Assembly: GCA_965228615.1 (NCBI GenBank)
Contig: CBDDHT010000001.1
Location: forward strand, 620,001 to 684,000
DNA: 64,000 nucleotides
Direction: 5' to 3'
Origin: CBDDHT01 sp965228615
GTDB taxonomy: Bacteria; Pseudomonadota; Alphaproteobacteria; Rhizobiales; Methyloligellaceae
Shown here: one piece after another, positions 17,825-27,617 of the stretch
Position numbering within the stretch: the stretch's first letter is position 1
Layout of the letters: each line of letters opens with the position of its first letter
Position numbers and translations under genes: made by a program
Notes under the pieces: model-generated
What the model was told of the DNA's origin: nothing
The model's input: only the letters and a program-made list of their open reading frames with translations
The model's database searches: none

Positions 17825-18147
17825 TTGAGAACGGTTCTTTTCTCGAATTGGCCATCGATATCGGTTTCGCTCTGCTGATGCTCGCCATGGCGATCTCATT
17901 CGTTCGGCTTGTCATCGGCCCGAGTCTGCCCGATCGCGTGGTTGCGCTCGATCTCGTGACACTTCTTGCAGTGGCCTTTAGCGCGCTTTTTGCGATTTCA
18001 TCCGGTAAGGCGGCTTTTCTGGATGTTGCAATCGCGCTGGCTCTGATTGCGTTCCTGGCGACCGTTGCCCTTGCCCGTTTCGTTGAACGGCGCGGTACAC
18101 CCGGGGCGGCAGCGGATGAAGAGGCCGAAGGAGGAGACCGAAGATGA
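17821..18147 (+). CDS. mrpF: Mrp antiporter subunit F
   Basis: 108 residues with three helices and the MrpF motif RLVIGPSLPDRVVALD near residue 27. The C-terminal tail is charged (Glu/Asp-rich). Small membrane subunit of the antiporter, overlapping mrpE and mrpG. Confidence 0.92.
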   Translation: MIENGSFLELAIDIGFALLMLAMAISFVRLVIGPSLPDRVVALDLVTLLAVAFSALFAISSGKAAFLDVAIALALIAFLATVALARFVERRGTPGAAADEEAEGGDRR

Positions 18148-18506
18148 TCGAAGGACTGACGGCTATACTTGTCATCGGCGGCGGATTGTTCTCGGTCATC
18201 GCCGCGCTGGGAATCCTCCGGTTGCCCGACATTCTGATTCGGATGCATGCTTCGACCAAGGCTGGAACGCTGGGTTGCGGGCTCATACTGGTCGCCGTCG
18301 CGCTCCATTTCGGCGAGATCGGAATTGTATCGCGGGCGGTGGCGGCTATCGTCTTTCTGTTGATAACGGCCCCCGTGGCCGCCCACATGATTGGCAGAGC
18401 GGCCTACCGCACCGGCGTACCATTGTGGGAAGGCAACGTTATTGACGAGCTTGCAAGTACCGCGAATGGGCAGTCCGAAGTGGCATCACCCAATCGGCCT
18501 GAGTGA
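18144..18506 (+). CDS. mrpG: Mrp antiporter subunit G
   Basis: 120 residues with the MrpG signature IAALGILRLPDILIRMHAST and three helices, ending PVAAHMIGRAAYRTGVPLW and a polar tail. Last gene of the operon. A hairpin follows 20 bp after the stop. Confidence 0.92.
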   Translation: MIEGLTAILVIGGGLFSVIAALGILRLPDILIRMHASTKAGTLGCGLILVAVALHFGEIGIVSRAVAAIVFLLITAPVAAHMIGRAAYRTGVPLWEGNVIDELASTANGQSEVASPNRPE

Positions 18507-18526
18507 CCGTTACCGATTTGCACAGG

Positions 18527-18559
18527 ACCCACGCTCGGTCTGTGTGACCGAACGTGGGT
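18527..18559. terminator. Hairpin between convergent mrpG and old yellow enzyme genes
   Basis: A 14-bp stem (18527-18540 with 18546-18559) with one mismatch and a 5-nt loop. Placed between two convergent stops, it probably ends both transcripts, though neither side has a strong T tract. Confidence 0.65.
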
Positions 18560-18582
18560 AGTGCGAGTGCACCCGATTGTGC

Positions 18583-19701
18583 TCATGCGGCCTGGACGTT
18601 CGTCTCGAGGGCCGGGTAGTCCGTATATCCGCGGTGATCGCCTCCGTAGAAGGTTTCCGGATTGGGTTCGTTGAGGGCAGCGCCCTGGCGATACCTTGCC
18701 GGAAGGTCTGGATTGGCAATGAAGGGACGACCGAAGGTAACTGCATCGGCGCGGCCTCGTGCGATCCAGCCTGCCGCAGTGACGGCATTGAAATCGCCAT
18801 TGGCAACATATGTCCCTGTCCAATGCTTTCGAAGGTCGTCGAGGAAGGCGCGATCGGTGGCGGAGACCTCGTCGACTCCGAATTTCTCCACCACATGGAG
18901 ATAGGCAAGGCCTAACTTGTCAAGGCTCTCGACAACCGTCGTAAAGGTCGATTCCGAACCTTCCAACGTCATGTCGTTGAAGGTGCCGGTCGGTGAAAGA
19001 CGGACACCCACCTTTTCCGGTCCGATGGCATCGGCAACGGCCTGAGTGATTTCCAATGTGAGCCGGGCTCGGTTCTCCGGCGTGCCTCCATAACCGTCGG
19101 TGCGCCCATTCGCAGTCACGTGCAGAAACTGGTCGAGCAGATAGCCATTGGCAGCGTGTATCTCGACCCCATCGAAGCCCGCTTCGATGGCATTGAGAGC
19201 GGCCTTTCGAAAGTCGTCGATCAGGTCTGGTATTTCGTCCTCGCGCAAGGCTCGCGGTGCGGAGGTGTCGACAACACCGTCGGCGATGAATGTCGTCGCA
19301 TCGGCTTGGATGGCTGAAGGCGCAACGGGTGCCTGTCCATCTGGAAGCAGAGATGTGTGGCTGATCCGGCCGACATGCCAAAGCTGCAGGACGATGCGGC
19401 CACCCGCTGCATGAACCGCATCGGTCACCCGCTTCCAGCTTTCGATGTGCTTTGCGCTGTAGATCCCGGGCGTACTGATATAGCCGACACCCATCGGGCT
19501 GATCGGTGTTGCCTCGGTAATGATAAGTCCGGCGCTTGCCCGCTGTTCGTAATATGTTACGGCCAGATCATGCGGCGTCCCGTCGTCATGGGCCCGGTTG
19601 CGTGTGAGCGGCGCCATCCAGACACGATTGGGTGTTTCGATCGCGCCAGCGCTTAAGGGGGCGAAGAGATGATGCAGTTCAGCTTCGGGTGCATTTTCCA
19701 T
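18583..19701 (-). CDS. Old yellow enzyme family alkene reductase (NemA-like)
   Basis: 372 residues, an FMN barrel. Seen are WMAPLTRNRA near residue 29, LQLWHVGRISH, the HAANGYLLDQF segment whose His and Asn bind the substrate oxygen, NRARLTLEI, and the C-terminal VTFGRPFIANPDL phosphate-binding region. It reduces activated C=C bonds and nitro compounds with NAD(P)H in the cytoplasm. A LysR-type gene lies 195 bp upstream in the same direction and may control it. Confidence 0.92.
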   Translation of the reverse strand: MENAPEAELHHLFAPLSAGAIETPNRVWMAPLTRNRAHDDGTPHDLAVTYYEQRASAGLIITEATPISPMGVGYISTPGIYSAKHIESWKRVTDAVHAAGGRIVLQLWHVGRISHTSLLPDGQAPVAPSAIQADATTFIADGVVDTSAPRALREDEIPDLIDDFRKAALNAIEAGFDGVEIHAANGYLLDQFLHVTANGRTDGYGGTPENRARLTLEITQAVADAIGPEKVGVRLSPTGTFNDMTLEGSESTFTTVVESLDKLGLAYLHVVEKFGVDEVSATDRAFLDDLRKHWTGTYVANGDFNAVTAAGWIARGRADAVTFGRPFIANPDLPARYRQGAALNEPNPETFYGGDHRGYTDYPALETNVQAA

Positions 19702-19896
19702 TGTGGTGTCTTCCGCTTTCTTGGGACATTTCGTTCTTTGGGACAGCCACGCAGAAAGCGTGAATCATGTCCTTGATGCCTCAAATTGGAATTGACCTGG
19801 ATGATGATAATATCTGAAAAACAGACTTCAGCATTGCGTGTCACGCAACAGTCCAATCGATAGTGATTGCGGCGAAATTGATTGCTCAGCGGGCGT

Positions 19897-20826
19897 TCAA
19901 CTGCAGTGGCACGCGACATCCCAATAGGGTGGCGAGCCGAAACGGGCGGCGAAAAAATCGATGAACGCACTGACCTTTTTGGAACCGCGACGGTTCGGTT
20001 GGTAGACAGCGTAGATTCCTGCATCGGGACCGGTGATACTCGCGTCCCAGTCTGTCAGGATCGCTTGCAGACGGCCTTTGTCGACGTCGTGTCCGGCAAG
20101 CCAGCTCGGCAGCAACACGATACCTGCTCCGCAGATCGCGCTCTCGAGAAGCAATTCGGAGTTGTTCGATCTGAGATTGCCCCGGACTTCTACACGATCA
20201 ATGCCTTCGGGCCTGGAAAAGTTCCAGTTCCTGTCGATATTGGCGTGCGAGAATGACAGACAGTTATGGCCGCTGAGGTCGGCCGGCGTGGTGGGCTCGC
20301 CGTGGATTATGAGATATTTCGGGCTGGCGCAAACGAGGAGATGCATCGAGGCCAGTCTGCGTGCGATCAGACTTGAGGATTGCAAACTTCCGATTCGGAT
20401 TGCCAAGTCGATGCGCTCTTCGACAAGATTGACGATACTGTCGGTCATGGTGATGTCCAGTTCGACCGCGGGGCAAGCCTGCAAAAATTCCGAGATGGCA
20501 GGTGCGATGTGAAGCCGCGCAAAGCTGACCGGCAGACTGACCCGTAAAATACCGCGCGGCGGGCCATCGGCTTCGCTGATACTTCGGTCGGCTTCCTCGA
20601 CATCTTCGAGGATGCGTGCGGCCTGTTCGTAATAGCGTTCTCCGGCATCTGTCAGCGTGACGCTCCGGGTCGAACGGTTGAGGAGTTGCGTGCCGAGATG
20701 TTTCTCCAAGGCATTGACTTGACGGGTGACCGATGATGTCGCCATACCCGACCGGCGCGCGGATTTGGCAAATCCTCCATCATCGACGACGGAGACAAAG
20801 GCTTTCAGAGCCGAAAAGTGATCCAT
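19897..20826 (-). CDS. LysR-type transcriptional regulator
   Basis: 309 residues: winged helix-turn-helix at residues 1-60 (FVSVVDDGGFAKSARRSGMATSSVTRQVNALEKHLG), linker helix, then a periplasmic-binding-protein-like effector domain with GILRVSLPVSFARLHIAP. This is the CrgA/DsdC-type subclass common near oxidoreductases. ATG 20824-20826. It lies between the old yellow enzyme gene (same strand, downstream) and the DsbA-like gene (divergent, 101 bp away), so either could be a target. Confidence 0.9.
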   Translation of the reverse strand: MDHFSALKAFVSVVDDGGFAKSARRSGMATSSVTRQVNALEKHLGTQLLNRSTRSVTLTDAGERYYEQAARILEDVEEADRSISEADGPPRGILRVSLPVSFARLHIAPAISEFLQACPAVELDITMTDSIVNLVEERIDLAIRIGSLQSSSLIARRLASMHLLVCASPKYLIIHGEPTTPADLSGHNCLSFSHANIDRNWNFSRPEGIDRVEVRGNLRSNNSELLLESAICGAGIVLLPSWLAGHDVDKGRLQAILTDWDASITGPDAGIYAVYQPNRRGSKKVSAFIDFFAARFGSPPYWDVACHCS

Positions 20827-20927
20827 AATCAGACCTTTGCGAGCTACGCAACGAAGATGGACATTGCTGGTAGATTATCAGCGAATTTGTTCAGTGCCAT
20901 CCAATGGCTTTGAAAGGAAGAGACTGC

Positions 20928-21593
20928 ATGTCCATTACCGTCAAAGTGACTTCGGACTTCATCTGTCCATGGTGCCAGATCGGTGAGAAACGGCTTCTCA
21001 ATGCGATCGAGTCGCTGCCCGAAGACATTTCCGTTGAAATCGAGTGGCTTCCATTCGAACTCAATCCCGACATGCCTTTGCAGGGAATCGACCGGAAGAC
21101 CTATCGCACAATGAAATTCGGCAGTTGGGAGCAGGCGCAGGCGCGCGATGCGCAGACCGTTGCGGCGGGTGCGGAAGATGGCGTTCGGTTCGATTATGAC
21201 AAAATCCAAATCACGCCGAATACATTTGCCGCCCACAGGCTGGCATGGTTGGCCGGACAGGAGGGCAAACAACCTGCGGTCGTTCTGGCAATCCTCAATG
21301 CGTATTTCCACGAGGGTCGCGATATCGGCAATCGCGATATCCTCGGAGAGATCGCCCGCGATGCCGGCCTGTCTGAAGAAGGCGTCAGGGCATTCCTGGA
21401 AAGCGAAAAGGGGACCGATGCCGTGCAGGCATTGACGCGCGATGCCCGCGTTCAGGGCATCCACGGTGTTCCGCACTTCGACGTTGAAGGCTTCACGGTC
21501 AGTGGTGCCCAGTCTCCCGACGTCCTGCGTCGGGTCTTGATGGAAGTACACAAGCGAAAGGCGGCGAGGGCAGGGGTGAGCGCAGCCGACTAG
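20928..21593 (+). CDS. DsbA family oxidoreductase (FrnE-like)
   Basis: 221 residues with thioredoxin-fold active site CPWC in SDFICPWCQIGEKR at about residue 12, an inserted helical domain, and cis-Pro loop VQGIHGVPHFDVEGF near 178. No signal peptide, so cytoplasmic, as for the FrnE/2-hydroxychromene isomerase branch. AAAGGAAGAG precedes ATG 20928 by a good distance. An ATG at 20904 in the same frame overlaps that ribosome site and is rejected. Divergent from the LysR gene. Confidence 0.9.
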   Translation: MSITVKVTSDFICPWCQIGEKRLLNAIESLPEDISVEIEWLPFELNPDMPLQGIDRKTYRTMKFGSWEQAQARDAQTVAAGAEDGVRFDYDKIQITPNTFAAHRLAWLAGQEGKQPAVVLAILNAYFHEGRDIGNRDILGEIARDAGLSEEGVRAFLESEKGTDAVQALTRDARVQGIHGVPHFDVEGFTVSGAQSPDVLRRVLMEVHKRKAARAGVSAAD

Positions 21594-21615
21594 GCGCCGG
21601 ATCAAGTGCATTGAG

Positions 21616-22623
21616 CTAGGTTCCAAACCGCTTTCGGAATTCCCCGGGGGCGGTTCCGACATGGCGGAGAAAGCTCCGCCGCATTGTCTCTTCGGAACCA
21701 AAGCCACACCGCCGGGCAATCTCCTTCACGGAAAGCGAGCCGTTGCAGAGGTTCCTTTGGGCCGTCTCGATGCGAATGCGTTCGACAGCCCTTGCCGGAG
21801 TGGAACCAGTTGCTGATTTGTAGCGACGATTGAAACTCCGTTCGCTCATCCCGGCACGCCGGGCGAGTGCGCTGACGCTCAGATTGCTATCCAGATTGTC
21901 CTTCATCCATTCATGCAATTGATCGAACCGGTCGGCCCCCTCCTGAAATGCGAGGGCCGCGCTAAACTGTGCCTGCCCTCCGGGACGTTTCAAGTAGACC
22001 ACCAGCCGTCGCGCAACAGCCAAGGCCATCTCGCGGCCCTGATCCCGTTCGACGAGAGCGAGCATGAGGTCGATCCCGGATGACACGCCTGCCGATGTCC
22101 ACACGCCATCATCTTCGATGAAGATCGGATCGGGCTCGACGCATATGGCGGGATAATCTCGTGCAAGCCTCTCGCAATACGCCCAATGTGTGACCGCACG
22201 CTTCCCTTCGAGAAATCCGATTTTGGCAAGGAGAAAGGCACCGGTACAGACCGATGCAACACGTCGTGCCGCTCGCGTTCGTCGCTCGAGCCAGCTGACG
22301 AGTTCGGGCTGCGCCGCAGCTTCGTGCACGCCGAAACCGCCACACACGATGAGAGTATCCAAGGCCATTCTATCATCCGAGAGTTCCACGGTCGCAATAC
22401 CGAGGCCAGATGACGTAAGCGTCGTCTTGCCCTTCAGGCTGACGACATGGGGGTCGTAGGCAGCAGTCCCGCCTTTCTCGCGAAACAGCTCATTGCACGA
22501 CGTCACGACCTGGAGAGGACCTGCGATATCGAGCAGGTTTACGTCTTCATAGACGACGAACTCGATTCGGCGTGATTTCGGGCGGCTTGAGCCGTTTGGC
22601 AGATTTTGTGGGTTATTTGTCAT
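21616..22623 (-). CDS. GlxA-type transcriptional regulator (DJ-1/PfpI domain plus AraC helix-turn-helix)
   Basis: 335 residues: N-terminal class I glutamine-amidotransferase-like domain with VCTGAFLLAKIGFLEGKRAVTHW (nucleophile-elbow Cys), then two AraC helix-turn-helix motifs, the first LSVSALARRAGMSERSFNRRYK and the second SVKEIARRCGFGSEETMRRSF. GlxA-type proteins are regulators often beside DJ-1/PfpI enzymes. ATG 22621-22623 is used and a TTG nine bases upstream is possible. It diverges from the DJ-1 gene with 53 bp between starts, an arrangement suited to autoregulation. Confidence 0.9.
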   Translation of the reverse strand: MTNNPQNLPNGSSRPKSRRIEFVVYEDVNLLDIAGPLQVVTSCNELFREKGGTAAYDPHVVSLKGKTTLTSSGLGIATVELSDDRMALDTLIVCGGFGVHEAAAQPELVSWLERRTRAARRVASVCTGAFLLAKIGFLEGKRAVTHWAYCERLARDYPAICVEPDPIFIEDDGVWTSAGVSSGIDLMLALVERDQGREMALAVARRLVVYLKRPGGQAQFSAALAFQEGADRFDQLHEWMKDNLDSNLSVSALARRAGMSERSFNRRYKSATGSTPARAVERIRIETAQRNLCNGSLSVKEIARRCGFGSEETMRRSFLRHVGTAPGEFRKRFGT

Positions 22624-22676
22624 TTCCGCCAAATCTGTACAGCGTTAGAGTGGCGAAAGCAATCAGGAGATTATTC

Positions 22677-23360
22677 ATGAGCAAGCTAAGTGTTGGCATT
22701 CTGGTCTTTCCGAAGGTGCAGCAATTGGATCTGACCGGGCCATACGAAATCTTTGCGTCTGAGCCCGAGGCAGACGTTCATCTCGTATGGAAACGCATTG
22801 AACCGATTGATACGGCGACGGGCCTCACCCTGACCCCGAACGTTAGTTTCGACGACAGTCCCCAGTTCGACGTTATCTGTGTGCCGGGCGGTTATGGGGT
22901 AAACGCACTTTTGGAGGATGAGGAGACGCTTGCTTTTGTCAAACGTCAGGCGGCTGGTGCCAAGTACATTACATCCGTATGTACGGGATCGCTGATACTT
23001 GGCGCAGCCGGACTGCTCAAGGGCCGGAAAGCAACCACGCATTGGGCAAGCCACCACTTCCTTACGCAGTTCGGCGCAGAGGCAGTCGAAGCCCGCGTCG
23101 TGCAGGATGGGAATATATGGACAGGTGGTGGTGTGACAGCAGGTATCGATATGGCCCTCAATGTCGTTGCTGAGATGTTCGGCCGCGAGTCGGCGGAAGC
23201 GGTACAGCTGATGCTAGAGTACACACCTGAACCGCCGTTTGAATCAGGCCGGCCTGAGACGGCGCCGGACAAAGTCGTCGAAATTGTGCGAGGCCGCGGA
23301 CAGGCAAGCATTTCTGAGCGAGAGCGAATAATCGGTGGGATCGAAGCCGCGGGGTCGTAA
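22677..23360 (+). CDS. DJ-1/PfpI family protein (isonitrile hydratase-like)
   Basis: 227 residues. LVFPKVQQLDLTGPYEIF at the start and VCTGSLILGAAGLLKGRK with the predicted nucleophile Cys match the DJ-1/PfpI branch that includes isonitrile hydratase. TTHWASHHFL follows. Cytoplasmic, no leader. CAGGAGA lies 7 nt before ATG 22677. The same fold forms the sensor domain of the divergent regulator, and the two domains resemble each other over the elbow region. The precise substrate cannot be read. Confidence 0.85.
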   Translation: MSKLSVGILVFPKVQQLDLTGPYEIFASEPEADVHLVWKRIEPIDTATGLTLTPNVSFDDSPQFDVICVPGGYGVNALLEDEETLAFVKRQAAGAKYITSVCTGSLILGAAGLLKGRKATTHWASHHFLTQFGAEAVEARVVQDGNIWTGGGVTAGIDMALNVVAEMFGRESAEAVQLMLEYTPEPPFESGRPETAPDKVVEIVRGRGQASISERERIIGGIEAAGS

Positions 23361-23405
23361 CAGCGCCATGGCAGGAGAAGCATAATCCTGTGGTGCAGGC
23401 TCTTG

Positions 23406-25439
23406 TTAATCGGACTTTTGGCAGATGAGCGTTCCACCGGCGTCGACCGATACCGTCCAACCTGGCGGAATCACCGAAGTGCAGCCGGTCTCTTCGATAA
23501 TTGCCGGTCCCTGGAAGCTGTGTGCGGTGCTCAGACGGTCACGCTTCAGGATCGGGCAATCGGTCCAGCTCTCAAACCAGACAGGGCGGCGATCCAAGAG
23601 TGGGTCGCCGCCATCGCTCAGTGTGAAGTCAACGGTTGGTTTGTCGACCTTCCCCACCGAGACCAATCGAACATTTACGATTTCAGCATCATTGTCCGGA
23701 TCGGCATAGCCGAACGTTTCTTCATGGCGCGCGTCGAAAGCGCGTCGCAATGGTGACCAGTCTTCGTCGGAAAGATTCCAGGGCAGTGGCAGTGTGAAAG
23801 ACTGACCTGCGTATCGCACATCAAGGCTGAACGCATGCTCAATCCTGTCCGCTGGAATGCCGTCGCCTTCAAGAAGAGTACCTCCTTCTTCCTGCATCGC
23901 GGCGGCACGGGATTTGAGAGCAGTGATATCGAGATCGTTCAGTTGCCCACCCCAGGCTAGGACGAAGTCTCGCCGCACATCTGCAAGCATCTGACCGAGT
24001 GCCGAAAGATGCCCTGGTAACCGTGGGATGATCACATGCGGAATTGCGAGTTCCTCCGCTACGAGGAGAACGTGCATGGGCCCGGCTCCTCCGAACCCGA
24101 CCAGTGTGAAATCGCGAGGGTCGAACCCACGATGTACCGAAACCTCTCGCACGGCCCCCGCCATCTTTGCGACCGCAATCCGAAGCGCGCCGTGGGCAAG
24201 ACCGACTAAATCGTCGGTAGCCAGGCCTTGTGACAGGGGGGTGAATGCCTGCTCGGCCTTTGTCCGGTCGAGCATCATTCCTCCACTGAGTGGTTTGTCC
24301 GTCGATAGTCGTCCAAGCAACAGGTTCGCATCTGAGATCGTGGGGGCCTTGCCGCCATGGCCATAACATGCAGGACCTGGAACAGCGCCTGCACTCTGTG
24401 GTCCGATGTCGATCGTGCCGTCCTGCTGCAACCAGATGATCGAGCCGCCGCCGGCGCCGATCGTATGGATATCCAACTGTGGCATCTGCAGCGGATAGGC
24501 GTCGATTTGATTGTCGTGCGACATCCGCGGCGTCAAATCGTGAACCAGGGCAACATCGGTGCTGGTTCCGCCCATATCGAAGGTAATGATGTCGCGAACG
24601 CCTGCGTCTTCGGCGACACGCACCGCGCCGTTGACACCGCCAACCGGCCCGGAAAGGAATGTCCCGGCCACACGGTCCGCAGCTGTGGCCAGCGTCATTG
24701 CTCCGCCGTTGGAGCCCATGATGTTGACGGGCGTTTCGATGCCGCGGCCTGCAAGCTCGCCAGCGAGCGTGTCAAGATAGGCAATCATGACTGGTGTCAG
24801 ATAGGCATTGAGCACACAGGTCGACGTGCGCTCGAATTCCCCTCGCTCCGACACCAGCGACGCGGACTGAGACACCGGAATGCCGTTTGCTAAACTGCGA
24901 AGTACTTGCGTGGCGGCTTTCTCGTTTGCTGCATTTCGGTAGCTGTTGATGAAGGCGATTGCGATCGACTCAATGCGCTCACGCTTCATAGCATCGACGA
25001 GTTCTTGGAAATCCACAGCATTCACTTCACGCAATACAGAGCCGTCGGCTATCGTCCTTTCGGCAATTTCGAAACGCAGATTGCGAGGCACAATCGGAAG
25101 AGGACGCTTCCAGTCTGTTTCGAACAGACCGCCGACGAGACGCCGGCCCTTGCCGAGTTCCAGCACGTCGCGAAAACCCTCGGTTGTGACAAGCGCTGTC
25201 TTTGCGCCTTTGCGCTCAAGCAGGGCGTTTGTGGCAATGGTGGTTCCATGGACGAAGCCAAGGATTGACGGGGATGTGATCCCTAGCTCGGCCAGGGCGT
25301 CTAACAGGCCACGCCATTGTTCGCCGGGGATCGATGGCACCTTGGCAGAAAGGAGTTTTTGATCCTCAGCGCTATAGGCAAGCAGATCGGTAAAGGTTCC
25401 TCCGACATCGATCCCGATGAGATATTTGTTCTCAATCAT
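23406..25439 (-). CDS. hyuA: Hydantoinase/oxoprolinase family subunit A
   Basis: 677 residues with the actin-like ATPase start YLIGIDVGGTFTDLLAYS, then FVHGTTIATNALLERKGAKTALVTT, DMGGTSTDVALV, and GFGGAGPMHVLLVAEEL. HyuA/B pairs hydrolyse hydantoins, N-methylhydantoin or 5-oxoproline, often with ATP. Last of four genes read from 30.3 kb downward and 60 bp after hyuB. The neighbouring oxidoreductase pair is an unusual companion. Confidence 0.92.
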   Translation of the reverse strand: MIENKYLIGIDVGGTFTDLLAYSAEDQKLLSAKVPSIPGEQWRGLLDALAELGITSPSILGFVHGTTIATNALLERKGAKTALVTTEGFRDVLELGKGRRLVGGLFETDWKRPLPIVPRNLRFEIAERTIADGSVLREVNAVDFQELVDAMKRERIESIAIAFINSYRNAANEKAATQVLRSLANGIPVSQSASLVSERGEFERTSTCVLNAYLTPVMIAYLDTLAGELAGRGIETPVNIMGSNGGAMTLATAADRVAGTFLSGPVGGVNGAVRVAEDAGVRDIITFDMGGTSTDVALVHDLTPRMSHDNQIDAYPLQMPQLDIHTIGAGGGSIIWLQQDGTIDIGPQSAGAVPGPACYGHGGKAPTISDANLLLGRLSTDKPLSGGMMLDRTKAEQAFTPLSQGLATDDLVGLAHGALRIAVAKMAGAVREVSVHRGFDPRDFTLVGFGGAGPMHVLLVAEELAIPHVIIPRLPGHLSALGQMLADVRRDFVLAWGGQLNDLDITALKSRAAAMQEEGGTLLEGDGIPADRIEHAFSLDVRYAGQSFTLPLPWNLSDEDWSPLRRAFDARHEETFGYADPDNDAEIVNVRLVSVGKVDKPTVDFTLSDGGDPLLDRRPVWFESWTDCPILKRDRLSTAHSFQGPAIIEETGCTSVIPPGWTVSVDAGGTLICQKSD

Positions 25440-25499
25440 GATGCTTGGTCGCGATGAGAGGGAATGCCCCTGTTCGTTCCGGCATTTGAATAGGATCTC

Positions 25500-27512
25500 T
25501 CATCGCGGGCATGACGGAACAGCACGAATTTCGACTCTATCTCCGGGATCGGCGCCGAGTACGGCGCGTCCCTGCGGTCCCAGTTGCAACGTGTCTGTCC
25601 CACTGTCGATGATCGCCCAACCGCGCAACGCCGCACTGCTTGCCGGTGTGGATAGCTCGACCAGGTCACCTCTGGCGACTTCAAGCTGCTTTGCGATTTC
25701 GACCGGCAGCGTAATCACCCGGCGCGGTCCGTCAAAGATGTCCTCATCGGATGCTCGTAGATCTGTGGCAATTGATCCTGATGTCAGAACTTCGCGAACC
25801 CGGATCGTTGCCGCCACGTCGACGCTGCCGTCTTCGGCAAAGACAACGCCGTAACGCGCTCGAGCCTGGTCGGCAGAGAGATAGTCAAGAGCAACATCGC
25901 GGCGCACGCGTTCGGGGTCCCGATGCAACGGATTCCCGTGCCCTCCGCCACCGGAGGATTGGATGCGCACGATATCGTCTTTCAACAGCTGGAAATTGCC
26001 GACCTTGCCCGGCATTGGCGACGGCGAAATCTCTGATCCGTCGCGCAGAACAACAAAGCGATTGGCAGCGCCGCTGAATCCACCCGCCACACCCCAAGGT
26101 GGAATGACGGCATGATCGGTCAAGACGGACAAAGACGATCCATCGGTCAGAACACGGATATCGCGGTGGATGCCACAACCGCCTCGAAATTCGCCATCAC
26201 CGAAAGATCCTTCTCGGATGCCGTAATGTTCGATCTGGACGGGGCATTGGGCCTCGGCAATCTCGACCGCTTGCACGGCATTGAAGTCGCCTTCGGGGAA
26301 GGCCCTGCAGCCATGATTGCCATCACTGTATTTGGTCGCGCCGGTTCCCGCGGTCGGATACTCATAGAGCAGAAAAATTCCGTCCCGGTCCTGTTGTGGA
26401 CCCGACATATAGACGTGATTGGCACCGCCTTTCAGATCTCCAACCAGCTTTTCCGGGAGTGCCTGGCCGAGGGCTGAAACCATCATTCCGACCATCAAGG
26501 CCCGGCACTCCACCATGCCGCCGCACGGTGCGGGGAGAGTGGCATTCAGGAAACTGCCTACCGGGTTAATGACAGTGATCGGGTTGAAGACGCCATGGTT
26601 GACGGGTGTCTTGGGGTCGAGAAAGGATTTGACGGTGCTTGCAACAGCATTGAGCGCCATGGCTGGACCCACATTGGTCGGACCCATGGTCTGACTGGCG
26701 GTACCGCTGAAGTCGGCGATCAGGCTGTCTCCATCGATCGTCAACTTCAGGCGAGCCGCTAGCGGGTCGGGATGATGACCGTCGCTATCCAGATAGCCTT
26801 CGGCGGAATAAACGCCGTCAGGGATGATATTGATCTGCTGACGTGTGACGGATTCCGAGCGCCGGATCAGATCTTCAATCGATGACAGCAACACATCCAA
26901 GCCGAACCTGTCGAACAAGCGCTGCATATGCTCGTTGGCTTTGCGCGACGTGCCGAGCATGGTGTTGAAGTCGCCCTTGCGCTCATGGACGATCCGCATA
27001 TTAGCAAAAATCAGATCGAGGAAGGGCTGGTTCATCTTGCCACGCGAACAGATCCTTGTCGGTGTGATCCGGATTCCTTCCTGATAGATCTCGCGCACCC
27101 GCCCTGACAGGCTGCCCGGCGTCATACCACCCACATCGCCCCAATGGCAGCGGATTGCCGCGAACAGCGCCAGCTTGCCGTCACGAAACACCGGATAAAG
27201 CATCAGGATATCGTTGAGGTGGGTGCCGCCGGTATAGGGGTCGTTGTGGAGAAAGATGTCGCCTTCATGAATATCGCCGTCAAACGCTCTGACAATCTCT
27301 GCCGTCGAGTATGGGACAGCAAAAATGTGAATTGGATTGTCGTCCTGACCTTGAGCGATCAGGCGACCGTCTGAGGCAACCAGAGCACAGGAGAAGTCAT
27401 GGCCTTCATAGATGATCGAGGAGTAGGAGCTACGGATGATATTGGCACGCATCTCATTGACCACAGCCACAAGCGACTCTCGGATGAGTTCGAGGCGGCC
27501 AAGCTCATTCAT
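25500..27512 (-). CDS. hyuB: Hydantoinase/oxoprolinase family subunit B
   Basis: 670 residues, normal for family. Landmarks are SSYSSIIYEGHDFSCALV, FLHNDPYTGGTHLNDI, RCHWGDVGGMTPGS and a glycine-rich GGGGHGNPL near the C-terminus. The C-terminal 120 residues extend past that point. Works with subunit A as the catalytic partner. It follows the Fe-S protein gene by 105 bp on the same strand. Confidence 0.92.
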   Translation of the reverse strand: MNELGRLELIRESLVAVVNEMRANIIRSSYSSIIYEGHDFSCALVASDGRLIAQGQDDNPIHIFAVPYSTAEIVRAFDGDIHEGDIFLHNDPYTGGTHLNDILMLYPVFRDGKLALFAAIRCHWGDVGGMTPGSLSGRVREIYQEGIRITPTRICSRGKMNQPFLDLIFANMRIVHERKGDFNTMLGTSRKANEHMQRLFDRFGLDVLLSSIEDLIRRSESVTRQQINIIPDGVYSAEGYLDSDGHHPDPLAARLKLTIDGDSLIADFSGTASQTMGPTNVGPAMALNAVASTVKSFLDPKTPVNHGVFNPITVINPVGSFLNATLPAPCGGMVECRALMVGMMVSALGQALPEKLVGDLKGGANHVYMSGPQQDRDGIFLLYEYPTAGTGATKYSDGNHGCRAFPEGDFNAVQAVEIAEAQCPVQIEHYGIREGSFGDGEFRGGCGIHRDIRVLTDGSSLSVLTDHAVIPPWGVAGGFSGAANRFVVLRDGSEISPSPMPGKVGNFQLLKDDIVRIQSSGGGGHGNPLHRDPERVRRDVALDYLSADQARARYGVVFAEDGSVDVAATIRVREVLTSGSIATDLRASDEDIFDGPRRVITLPVEIAKQLEVARGDLVELSTPASSAALRGWAIIDSGTDTLQLGPQGRAVLGADPGDRVEIRAVPSCPR

Positions 27513-27617
27513 GCTGTAGATGTCCGATGCGGGTTGAACTTATCCGACATCGCTTTCTCCCATTCGAAACCATCCTGTGTTGATGCAATCACGAACCGCT
27601 CTCTGTGTGAGTCAGCT

